From the NCBI GenBank assembly GCA_964406105.1, contig CAYOQK010000040.1, forward strand, positions 1 to 35,510: a DNA stretch of 35,510 nucleotides, written 5' to 3'. This stretch comes from WGAB01 sp964406105 (GTDB lineage: Bacteria > Hydrothermota > Hydrothermia > WGAB01). The notes beneath the pieces were generated by a model, which was not told the DNA's origin, ran no database searches, and worked only from the letters and a program-made list of their open reading frames with translations. The position numbers and the translations under genes are program-made. This document shows, piece after piece, positions 1 to 6,712 of the stretch (its first letter is position 1; each line of letters starts with the position of its first letter).

Positions 1-1
1 C

Positions 2-1183
2 TTCATTGCCAAGGCGATGGAAGCCCACGGCTTACACCGACGGATTGCCCTGGCCATCTTGGCCGCCCTACGGAGCACCAGTGAAGCCGGCATCCTGTTG
101 GGATTCATGGTGACCACCGCTTTCCTGTCCATGTGGATCAGCAACACAGCCACCACCATGATGATGTTCCCCATGGCCATGGCCGTGGTGGCCCTCCGCA
201 GCCAAGCCTCCCATCGGTTTGACAAGGCGCTCCTGTTGGGCATCGCCTATAGCGCATCCATCGGGGGAATCGCCACCCTGGTGGGAACCCCTCCCAACAT
301 CGTGTTTGCTGGCCAAGCCAGGGAGTTGGTGGGTTCAGAGGTAACCTTCGCCCGGTGGCTCCTGGTGGGGATCCCTTTGGTGGTGCTTTTCCTGCCCCTG
401 GCGTGGTGGATCCTGGCTCGGTGGGTCTTTCAGGTACAGCGGGGGGCGCATCGGGCCTTCGCCGACCTCATTGCCCGGGAACGGGCTGCCTTGCCTCCCG
501 CCTCTGTAGAAGAGCGGTTCACCCTCGCGGTTTTCGTTTTGGTGGCGTTCCTTTGGATCTTCCGCAAGAACCTGAATCTGGGGGTGGTAACCCTTCCAGG
601 GTGGTCGGATCTCCTGGGTATTCGGGCCTACGTGCATGACTCTACGGTGGCCATGTTGGGGGCTTTGCTGCTCTTCGCAGTGCCTCTGCCCGGCGCACGC
701 CGACGCTTCGTTCTGGATTGGGAAACCGCCTTGCAGGTCCCCTGGGGGGTGGTGCTCCTGTTCGGAGGAGGATTCTCCCTGGCCCGTGCCTTTGGTACCT
801 CGGGGTTGAGCGAGTGGATCGGCCACGCCTTGCACGGGCTGGCTGTGCTCCCGGTGCCCCTGATGGTGGCCACCACAGCGTTCCTGGTGACCTTTCTCAC
901 CGAGTTGACCTCCAATACTGCGACGGCCACGCTTCTGTTGCCCATCGCCGCTTCGGCCGCCCAGGGGTTGGGGCTCCACCCCTTCCTGCTCATGCTGCCG
1001 GCTACCCTGTCGGCCTCCTGCGCCTTTATGCTGCCAGTGGCGACACCGCCGAACGCCATCGTGTTTGGCAGCGAACGTTTGGAGATCCGAGATATGGTCC
1101 GGGCGGGGATCTGGCTGAACCTCATCGGGGTGGTGCTGGTAACCGTGGTGGTGCTGGTCTTTGGCCGCTTCCTTTACGGGTGA
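2..1183 (+). CDS. DASS/SLC13-type anion (sulfate or dicarboxylate) transporter, 5' truncated
   Basis: The gene is cut by the window start: the reading frame is open to base 2 and reads FIAKAMEAHGL, which is internal sequence for this family, so the ATG at 17 is not the true start. About 393 residues remain. Numbered from that ATG, the first half carries the SNT motif (residues 42-44, SNTATTMMMFP) followed by GIAYSASIGG and GTPPNIVF. The second half repeats the pattern with TSNTATATLLLP and a VATPPNAIVFG element. This duplicated SNT/TPPN layout is the hallmark of the divalent anion:sodium symporter family, whose members import sulfate, phosphate-like anions or C4-dicarboxylates across the inner membrane. 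Many hydrophobic helices are evident. The substrate cannot be deduced. No cotranscribed partner is visible, and a separate promoter follows the stop codon. Confidence 0.9.
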   Translation, partial: FIAKAMEAHGLHRRIALAILAALRSTSEAGILLGFMVTTAFLSMWISNTATTMMMFPMAMAVVALRSQASHRFDKALLLGIAYSASIGGIATLVGTPPNIVFAGQARELVGSEVTFARWLLVGIPLVVLFLPLAWWILARWVFQVQRGAHRAFADLIARERAALPPASVEERFTLAVFVLVAFLWIFRKNLNLGVVTLPGWSDLLGIRAYVHDSTVAMLGALLLFAVPLPGARRRFVLDWETALQVPWGVVLLFGGGFSLARAFGTSGLSEWIGHALHGLAVLPVPLMVATTAFLVTFLTELTSNTATATLLLPIAASAAQGLGLHPFLLMLPATLSASCAFMLPVATPPNAIVFGSERLEIRDMVRAGIWLNLIGVVLVTVVVLVFGRFLYG

Positions 1184-1219
1184 GGGGAAGGGCTATACAA
1201 TCCAAGCCCCTCTGGTGGT

Positions 1220-1248
1220 TTGACACTGATGGGGTGCCCCTGTATAAA
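1220..1248 (+). promoter_or_regulatory. Sigma70-type promoter of the rplM operon
   Basis: TTGACA (1220-1225), a 17-nt spacer and TATAAA (1243-1248) match the housekeeping consensus almost perfectly. Transcription would start near 1255, giving a leader of roughly 47 nt before the rplM ATG at 1302. A GAGAGG ribosome binding site lies at 1290-1295. The leader shows only a weak 4-bp hairpin (GTTC/GAAC around 1266-1278), so autoregulation by a ribosomal protein is not evident. The preceding transporter gene ends 36 nt upstream of the -35 box. Confidence 0.8.
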
Positions 1249-1301
1249 TAACGGGCTTTCAAAGGGTTCCCCCAGAACGGCAAGAGCATGAGAGGCAAGA
1301 G

Positions 1302-1736
1302 ATGAAAACCTATTTACCCAGGGAGATCCATCGCAACTGGTGGGTGATTGACGCCACGGACCAGGTGTTGGGGCGCCTGGCTTCCCGGATTGCGCTATTG
1401 CTGATGGGCAAGCGGAAACCGGAATACACGCCCCATCTGGATACCGGAGATTTCGTGGTGGTGGTGAATGCGGAGAAGGTGCGCCTGACCGGTAAGAAAC
1501 TGGACCAGAAGATGTACTATCGGCACTCCGGGTACCCTGGCGGGCTCAAGGTGCGCACTGCCCGGCAGATGTTGGAAACCCATCCGGAACGGGTCATCCA
1601 GTTGGCGGTCAAGCGGATGCTGCCCAAGAACCGTTTGGGGCGGCGGATGCTGAAGCGGCTGAAGGTGTATGCCGGGCCGGTGCACCCCCATGCGGCGCAG
1701 AAACCCAAGTTCCTGGATTTGAGCCAGGTTCGTTGA
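1302..1736 (+). CDS. rplM: 50S ribosomal protein L13
   Basis: 144 residues, the normal bacterial length. It begins MKTYLPREIHRNWWVIDATD and contains LGRLAS, the GKRKPEYTPHLDTGD block and the MLPKNRLGRRMLKRLKVY stretch typical of L13. L13 is an early assembly protein of the large subunit that binds 23S rRNA. It is the first gene after a consensus promoter and is followed after 16 nt by rpsI, its near-universal partner. The ATG at 1302 has a GAGAGG site 6 nt upstream, and no other start fits the family N-terminus better. Confidence 0.98.
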   Translation: MKTYLPREIHRNWWVIDATDQVLGRLASRIALLLMGKRKPEYTPHLDTGDFVVVVNAEKVRLTGKKLDQKMYYRHSGYPGGLKVRTARQMLETHPERVIQLAVKRMLPKNRLGRRMLKRLKVYAGPVHPHAAQKPKFLDLSQVR

Positions 1737-1752
1737 TCTCGGGAGGCACAGG

Positions 1753-2145
1753 ATGCAGGAAATCATCTTTACTACGGGGTCCAGAAAGCGGGCTGTGGCC
1801 CGGCTCCGTTTGAAGCCTGGGGGCACAGGCCGGGTATATGTCAATGGCAAACGTCCCTTGGAGTACTTCCGGCGGGACGATTTGGTCATTCATGCCCTGG
1901 AGCCCCTGAAGGTTACCCGTACCGAGGGCAAGTTTGATGTGGTGGTGAAGGTTCACGGGGGAGGCCTCTCCGGGCAGGCTGGGGCTGTGCGTCATGCCCT
2001 GGCTCGGGCCCTGGTGGTGGCCGATCCAGACCTTCGGGACACCTTGAAAAAGCACGGGATGCTCACCCGCGACCCCAGAGAGAAGGAGAGAATGAAGTAT
2101 GGACTCGCCAAAAGAAGGAAAGCACCTCAGTTCTCCAAGCGGTGA
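1753..2145 (+). CDS. rpsI: 30S ribosomal protein S9
   Basis: 130 residues with the S9 pattern: TTGSRKRAVARLRL at the N-terminus, then VNGKRPLEYF, VHGGGLSGQAGAVRHALARAL, and the invariant C-terminal tail ending KAPQFSKR, whose last arginine reaches the P-site tRNA in known ribosomes. A GGGAGG site precedes the ATG. The last 47 nt overlap the start of rpsB, which is unusually long for two ribosomal protein genes and ties translation of S2 to that of S9. Confidence 0.98.
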   Translation: MQEIIFTTGSRKRAVARLRLKPGGTGRVYVNGKRPLEYFRRDDLVIHALEPLKVTRTEGKFDVVVKVHGGGLSGQAGAVRHALARALVVADPDLRDTLKKHGMLTRDPREKERMKYGLAKRRKAPQFSKR

Positions 2146-2953
2146 TCTTCCGGTGACCCTGCAGGACCTCTTGGAAGCCGGGGTTCACTTCGGCCACCGC
2201 CGGCAGCGTTGGAACCCCAAGATGAAGCCCTACATCTTCACCGAGAAACAGGGAATCCACATCATTGATCTCCGCCTCACGCTGAAGCTCCTCCAACGCG
2301 CCTACGAAAAGGTCATGGAGGTGGCCCGGGAAAACGGTCGCATCCTGTTCGTGTGCACCAAACGCCAGGGAAAGGACATCGTCCGCGAAGAGGCTGAGCG
2401 TGCGGGGGTGTTCTATGTGACCGAACGCTGGCTCGGGGGCATGCTCACCAACTTCCAAACCATCAAGAGTCGCATTGAGTACATGAAAGACCTGGAACGC
2501 ATGGAACAGGACGGCCGGATGGCCCTCCTGCCCAAGAAGGAAGCCATCAAACTCCGCCGGCAGCGCGAGAAACTGGAGAAGGTGCTGGGAGGTGTCCGAG
2601 ACATGGATGCCCTGCCGGATCTCCTGTACGTGGTGGATGTCCGTGAAGAGGAGATCGCCGTTAAAGAGGCCCGGAAACTCGGGATCCCGGTGGTGGCCCT
2701 TGTGGATACCGATGGAGATCCGGACATGGTGGATTACATCATCCCTGGCAACGACGATGCCATCCGAAGCATCCGGCTGATTACCCGAGTGATCGCCGAC
2801 GCCGTGGTCGCCGGTAAACAGGGGCGCGATTACCTGGTGGAAAGCCGGGTCTTTGAATCGCCCTCCGAAGAGGTGCAGGAGGTGGTGGAGCCTGAGCCAG
2901 AGACGGAGGAGGGGCAGGAGTCTGAGGAGAAGGAGGCTAAAGAACATGGCTGA
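2099..2953 (+). CDS. rpsB: 30S ribosomal protein S2
   Basis: 284 residues. The S2 core is clear: LLEAGVHFGH, RWNPKMKPYIF, GIHIIDL, ERWLGGMLTNFQTIK and DTDGDPDMVDYIIPGNDDAIRSI are all present. The ATG at 2099 is chosen because AAGGAG lies at 2083-2088, 10 nt upstream. It gives an N-terminal extension of about ten residues compared with usual S2 proteins. A GTG at 2153, 8 nt after the rpsI stop, would give a more standard length but has no visible ribosome binding site. The C-terminal 30 residues are strongly acidic (mostly Glu), a common variable tail in S2. The stop overlaps the tsf start by 8 nt. Confidence 0.96.
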   Translation: MDSPKEGKHLSSPSGDLPVTLQDLLEAGVHFGHRRQRWNPKMKPYIFTEKQGIHIIDLRLTLKLLQRAYEKVMEVARENGRILFVCTKRQGKDIVREEAERAGVFYVTERWLGGMLTNFQTIKSRIEYMKDLERMEQDGRMALLPKKEAIKLRRQREKLEKVLGGVRDMDALPDLLYVVDVREEEIAVKEARKLGIPVVALVDTDGDPDMVDYIIPGNDDAIRSIRLITRVIADAVVAGKQGRDYLVESRVFESPSEEVQEVVEPEPETEEGQESEEKEAKEHG

Positions 2954-3545
2954 GATCACCGCCAAAATGGTCAAAGAACTCCGCGACCGTACAGGCGCGG
3001 GTTTTCTGGATTGCAAGATCGCCCTGGAGAAAACCGGGGGCGATATGGAAAAGGCCATTGAAGAGCTCCGCAAGATGGGAGCCGCCAAGGCCGAAAAGAA
3101 GATGGCCCGGGAGGCCAACGAGGGGCTGATTGAGGCCTACATCCACCCAGGGGCCAAACTGGGGGTGCTGGTGGAGGTCAATTGTGAAACCGACTTCGTA
3201 GCCAATACCCAAGAGTTCCGCACCCTGGCCCATGACATCGCTCTCCAAATCGCTGCCTCGGACCCCATTGCGGTGTCCAGGGAGGACATCCCTCCGGAGA
3301 TCATTGAAAAGGAAAAGGAAATCTACCGGGCCCAGGTGGAGAAAAGTGGGAAGCCCCCCCACGTGATTGAGAAGATCGTAGAGGGAAAACTGGAAAAGTT
3401 CTTCCAGGAGAAGGTGCTCCTGGAGCAGCCCTTTATCAAAGATCCCTCCAAGACAGTGGGGGACCTGATTAAGGAGTACATCGCCCGCATCGGTGAAAAC
3501 ATCAAAGTACGCCGGTTCTGCCGGTTCCGGGTGGGCGAGGAGTAA
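2946..3545 (+). CDS. tsf: Elongation factor Ts (short, single core unit)
   Basis: 199 residues starting MAEITAKMVKELRDRTGAG, the canonical EF-Ts N-terminal UBA-like domain, followed by the nucleotide-exchange core motif VLVEVNCETDFVA. EF-Ts recycles EF-Tu by releasing GDP. The protein is about 80-90 residues shorter than the E. coli form, as in Thermus-like EF-Ts, which has a single core repeat and lacks the coiled-coil insertion. The ATG at 2946 follows an AAGGAGG site (2930-2936) at 9 nt. The frame is open further upstream, but the added sequence is out-of-frame rpsB and not EF-Ts-like. rpsB-tsf adjacency is near universal. Confidence 0.97.
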   Translation: MAEITAKMVKELRDRTGAGFLDCKIALEKTGGDMEKAIEELRKMGAAKAEKKMAREANEGLIEAYIHPGAKLGVLVEVNCETDFVANTQEFRTLAHDIALQIAASDPIAVSREDIPPEIIEKEKEIYRAQVEKSGKPPHVIEKIVEGKLEKFFQEKVLLEQPFIKDPSKTVGDLIKEYIARIGENIKVRRFCRFRVGEE

Positions 3546-3589
3546 AGAGCCAGGCGGTGGCATGCCGCTGAGTAAGAACACGGGACCCC

Positions 3590-4300
3590 ATGGGGCTTCA
3601 ATATGGTCGGGTGATTCTCAAAGTCTCCGGCGAGATGCTCGGAGAGGGTGATGAACCCCTGGCGTTGTCCCGGTTCCGATATCTGATTCAGGAAATCCAA
3701 GCCGCCCTCCAACTCGGTGCAGAGATGGGCATCGTGGTGGGGGGCGGCAATATTTTTCGGGGCCGCAACGTACAGCGTTTGGGGATCCGTCGGGTTACAG
3801 GGGATGCCATGGGGATGCTGGGCACCATGATCAACGCCCTGGCTCTGGCGGATCTCCTGCAACGTGAAGGGGTACCGGTTCGTGTGCTCTCTTCCCGAGA
3901 GGTGGAGGGCTTGGTGGAGCGGTACACCCCAGCCCGAGCCTTGGAGGCTTTGGCGCGCGGCCACCTGGTCCTCCTGGCCGGAGGCACCGGTCATCCCTAC
4001 TTTACCACCGACACCGCGGCAGCCCTTCGGGCTGCCGAACTCCAGGCAGACGCGGTGCTCAAGGCCACCAAAGTGCCTGGGGTGTTCACAGGGGATCCGG
4101 AGGCCGATCCCCAAGCCCAGTTCCTTCCTGAGATCACCTATCAGGAAATGGTGGAACGACAGCTGCGGGTGGTGGACCTCACGGCCGCTACCCTTCTCAT
4201 GGAAGCCGGGATTCCTTTGGTGGTGTTTGCGCTCTTGGAACCAGGGAACCTGGTACAGGTGCTCCAGGGGAAGCGGGTGGGAACCCTGGTCAAACCGTAA
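3590..4300 (+). CDS. pyrH: UMP kinase
   Basis: 236 residues of the amino-acid-kinase fold. It shows RVILKVSGEML (residues 7-17), GGGNIFRG (51-58), TGDAMGMLGTMINALAL, the TTDTAAALRAAEL strand and the KVPGVFTGDP loop. It phosphorylates UMP to UDP and sits in the usual bacterial order tsf-pyrH-frr. The start ATG has no recognisable Shine-Dalgarno sequence, and an in-frame stop at 3569 excludes an upstream start. A 29-codon ORF (ATG 3562, stop 3649-3651) in another frame overlaps the start, but I have no evidence that it is translated. Confidence 0.97.
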   Translation: MGLQYGRVILKVSGEMLGEGDEPLALSRFRYLIQEIQAALQLGAEMGIVVGGGNIFRGRNVQRLGIRRVTGDAMGMLGTMINALALADLLQREGVPVRVLSSREVEGLVERYTPARALEALARGHLVLLAGGTGHPYFTTDTAAALRAAELQADAVLKATKVPGVFTGDPEADPQAQFLPEITYQEMVERQLRVVDLTAATLLMEAGIPLVVFALLEPGNLVQVLQGKRVGTLVKP

Positions 4301-4317
4301 AACAAGGGGGAAGAACC

Positions 4318-4881
4318 ATGGCCACCATTGAGGAGATTTATCGCGACGTTGAGGAGCGGATGTCCAAATCGCTCCAGGCTTTCAAGCAGGAAATCCTCAA
4401 GATCCGCACTGGCCGCGCGACGCCGGCCCTGCTGGAGAGCATTAAGGTGGAGTACTACGGCAGCCAGATCCCCCTGCAGCAGATCGCCACGATCTCGGTG
4501 GCGGGTCCTCGGCTCCTGCGGGTGCAGCCTTGGGATAAGTCGGTGGTGGGCGAGATTGACAAGGCCATTCGCTCGGCGGGCTTGGGCTTGAATCCCCAGA
4601 TTGACGGCGACATCCTGCGGGTTCCCATTCCACCGCTTTCCGACGAGCGTCGGCAGGATCTGGTGAAGTTGGTCCACAAGCTGGCTGAGGACGCACGGGT
4701 GGCCATCCGGAACATCCGTCGCGATGGCATTGAGCAGATCCGCAAGATGGAAAAGAACCACGAGATCTCGGAGGACGATAGCAAACGGGCCCAGGACCAC
4801 ATCCAAAAGATCCACGACAAGTACATCAAGGAGATCAACGAGGCTGCGGAGAAGAAGGAAAAGGAGATCTTGGAGGAATAG
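4318..4881 (+). CDS. frr: Ribosome recycling factor
   Basis: 187 residues, full length. Diagnostic segments are KIRTGRATPALLESI, VEYYGSQIPLQQIATISV, RVQPWDKS, DGDILRVPIPPLSDERR and the helical bundle ending in KKEKEILEE. With EF-G, the protein splits post-termination ribosomes. It lies 17 nt after pyrH with an AGGGGGAAG site before its ATG. The end of the gene (GGAGG at 4872-4876) doubles as the ribosome binding site for uppS. Confidence 0.98.
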   Translation: MATIEEIYRDVEERMSKSLQAFKQEILKIRTGRATPALLESIKVEYYGSQIPLQQIATISVAGPRLLRVQPWDKSVVGEIDKAIRSAGLGLNPQIDGDILRVPIPPLSDERRQDLVKLVHKLAEDARVAIRNIRRDGIEQIRKMEKNHEISEDDSKRAQDHIQKIHDKYIKEINEAAEKKEKEILEE

Positions 4882-4885
4882 GCGA

Positions 4886-5590
4886 TTGGAGATTCCCCGA
4901 CACATCGCCATCATCATGGACGGCAATGGCCGATGGGCCCGGCAGCGAGGGCTGCCGCGGGTGTTCGGCCATAAGGTGGGGGTGGAGTCCGTTCGCGAAA
5001 TCGTCCGGGTATGCGCCGAATTGGGGGTGGAGTACCTGACCTTGTACACCTTTTCCCGGGAGAATTGGCGCCGGCCCTCCCGAGAGGTCAAAACCCTGAT
5101 GGCCATGTTGCGTCATCTGCTTCAGCGAGAGGTGGAGGAACTGAACCGGCGCAACGTGTCCATCCGGGCCATCGGCCGCTTGCACGAACTGCCCCCTGAG
5201 GTGCAGGAGCGCCTCCGGTGGGCGATGGAGACCACGAAGCACAACACCGGCCTCAAACTCTATCTGGCTCTTTCCTATGGAGCCCGGGCGGAGATCTGGG
5301 ACGCTGCCCTTCGCCTGGTTCGTGCCGTGCAGGAGGGACGGGTGGATCCCCGAGAGATGTCCGAGGAGGATTTCCGCCGATTCCTCTATGACCCCGAGTT
5401 GCCGGATCCTGACCTTCTGATCCGCACCTCAGGGGAACTCCGGGTGTCCAACTTCCTGCTCTGGCAGATCGCCTACACCGAGATCTATGTCACCCCCACC
5501 TATTGGCCCGACTTCCGGCGCCGGGAGCTCTTAAAGGCCATAGAGGAGTACAACCGCCGGGAGCGGCGGTTCGGAGGAGTTCCCGAGTGA
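4886..5590 (+). CDS. uppS: Undecaprenyl diphosphate synthase (cis-prenyltransferase), TTG start
   Basis: 234 residues from a TTG at 4886, which is preceded at 9 nt by GGAGG and yields the expected N-terminus MEIPRHIAIIMDGNGRWA. Any longer frame only reads out-of-frame frr. Conserved regions are MDGNGRW (pyrophosphate/Mg site Asp), GHKVGVES, FSRENWRRP, LALSYGARAEI and DPDLLIRTSGELRVSNFLLWQ. The enzyme extends farnesyl diphosphate to the C55 carrier of cell-wall and O-antigen units. The prenyl diphosphate synthase at 25061 probably supplies its allylic primer. The stop overlaps the cdsA start by 4 nt (GTGA). Confidence 0.97.
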   Translation: MEIPRHIAIIMDGNGRWARQRGLPRVFGHKVGVESVREIVRVCAELGVEYLTLYTFSRENWRRPSREVKTLMAMLRHLLQREVEELNRRNVSIRAIGRLHELPPEVQERLRWAMETTKHNTGLKLYLALSYGARAEIWDAALRLVRAVQEGRVDPREMSEEDFRRFLYDPELPDPDLLIRTSGELRVSNFLLWQIAYTEIYVTPTYWPDFRRRELLKAIEEYNRRERRFGGVPE

Positions 5591-6396
5591 TCCAGAGTCT
5601 CCTGCAGCGGGTCCTGGTGGGGGCCCTGCTGCTGGCCCTGTTTCTGGCACTGGTGGTGCTGGGAGGATGGGCCTTTTGGCTGTTGGTCTCCCTCTTCCTG
5701 GGCCTTGCCCTGTGGGAGTATCTCCGTATCGCCCAGCCCGGTCGGAGCTGGCCCGCCCTGTTGGCCGTGATGGCCCAAGTGCTGCTCTTCGCCTGGGTGC
5801 AAAGGGCCCTGGTGTCGGCCGCCTCGGTGGCCCACGCACTGGAACCTTTGGTGATGGGCCTTTTGGTACTCATCACGCTGTACTTTTTCCTGTGGATGCT
5901 CCTTTACCGGCAGGAAACCTTCCGCATCACCCGGGATGTGCTCTTTGGCCATCTTTACATCGGGGTTCCGGGGGTCCTGGCCCTCTGGATTCGGCAGCAG
6001 GGCCTTTGGACCCTGCTCTATCCGGCCTTGGTGGTGTTTGTGTTTGACTCCTTGGCCCTGTTCTGGGGTTTGGCCTTTGGTCGGCATCCCTTGGCCCCTG
6101 CCGTAAGCCCCAAGAAAACCTGGGAGGGTTTCCTTTTGGGATGGGCCTTTACCGTGCCGGTGGCCCTTTTGTTGCCGGGGGTGCCGTGGTGGGTAAAGGT
6201 GTGGTCGGCCGCACTCTTGCCCCCGGTGGCCCATGTGGGAGACCTGGCAGAGTCGGCCTTCAAACGCCTCCACGGTCGTAAGGATTCGTCCACCCTGTTC
6301 GGAGAACACGGCGGGGCCTTAGACCGGGTGGACAGCCTGCTCACCGTGATCCCCTGGTTCTTCCTGATCCTCAGATGGGTAGGAGGCACAGGATGA
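5587..6396 (+). CDS. cdsA: Phosphatidate cytidylyltransferase, GTG start
   Basis: 269 residues from a GTG at 5587 with GGAGG at 5573-5577. The protein is almost entirely membrane-spanning (about seven or eight hydrophobic helices). The C-terminal half carries SPKKTWEG and the family signature SAFKRLHGRKDSSTLFGEHG followed by GALDRVD. It makes CDP-diacylglycerol from phosphatidate and CTP, the precursor of phosphatidylglycerol and phosphatidylethanolamine. The position used by Leu/Ile in the HGG-x-x-DR part of the signature is Ala here, a minor deviation. Pairing with uppS is standard, and the two are translationally coupled. The stop overlaps the next gene by 4 nt (ATGA). Confidence 0.95.
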   Translation: MIQSLLQRVLVGALLLALFLALVVLGGWAFWLLVSLFLGLALWEYLRIAQPGRSWPALLAVMAQVLLFAWVQRALVSAASVAHALEPLVMGLLVLITLYFFLWMLLYRQETFRITRDVLFGHLYIGVPGVLALWIRQQGLWTLLYPALVVFVFDSLALFWGLAFGRHPLAPAVSPKKTWEGFLLGWAFTVPVALLLPGVPWWVKVWSAALLPPVAHVGDLAESAFKRLHGRKDSSTLFGEHGGALDRVDSLLTVIPWFFLILRWVGGTG

Positions 6397-6701
6397 CGCT
6401 GCGAGAACTGCAAGAGATCATCCGCAAAACCTATCTCCACAAGGACCGTCAGCGGGGTTTGGAGGGCACCTTCATGTGGTTTGCGGAGGAAGTGGGTGAG
6501 TTGGCTCAGGCTCTGCGGAAGGGCGATCCCGCAAACCTGCAGGTGGAGTTCTCAGATACCCTGGCCTGGCTCCTCTCCCTGGCCAATTTGGCCGGTGTGG
6601 ATATGGAAGAGGCTGCCCAGCGGTACGCCCACGGATGCCCCAAGTGTGGGGCCATCCCCTGCCGTTGCGAAGAGGTGCGGAACACCTTTGAGGACCCGTA
6701 A
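6393..6701 (+). CDS. Small MazG-like NTP pyrophosphohydrolase with C-terminal zinc hook
   Basis: 102 residues. The ATG at 6393 overlaps the cdsA stop (ATGA) and follows AGGAGG (6381-6386). The MazG metal-binding pattern is visible: EE-x-x-E at residues 32-36 (AEEVGEL) and E52-x-x-D55 (VEFSDTLAW). After the all-alpha core comes a compact Cys cluster, C82-x2-C85-x4-C90-x-C92 (CPKCGAIPCRC), which probably binds zinc. MazG-fold enzymes hydrolyse nucleoside triphosphates to monophosphates plus pyrophosphate, often cleaning damaged nucleotides. The substrate here is unknown. It is the last gene of the rplM operon and converges on the outer-membrane gene with only 11 nt between the stops. Confidence 0.85.
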   Translation: MTLRELQEIIRKTYLHKDRQRGLEGTFMWFAEEVGELAQALRKGDPANLQVEFSDTLAWLLSLANLAGVDMEEAAQRYAHGCPKCGAIPCRCEEVRNTFEDP

Positions 6702-6712
6702 AACGTGGTGCT

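Noticed and set aside
1183..1213. Terminator after the DASS transporter (GGGCT/AGCCC and GAGGGG/CCCCTC pairings)
   Set aside because: Only 5-6 bp stems with imperfect register and no T-tract before the rplM promoter.
2063..3118. 351-codon minus-strand frame across rpsB and tsf
   Set aside because: It lies entirely opposite universal ribosomal and EF-Ts genes, and its predicted protein is low in information (runs of Leu, His and Phe).
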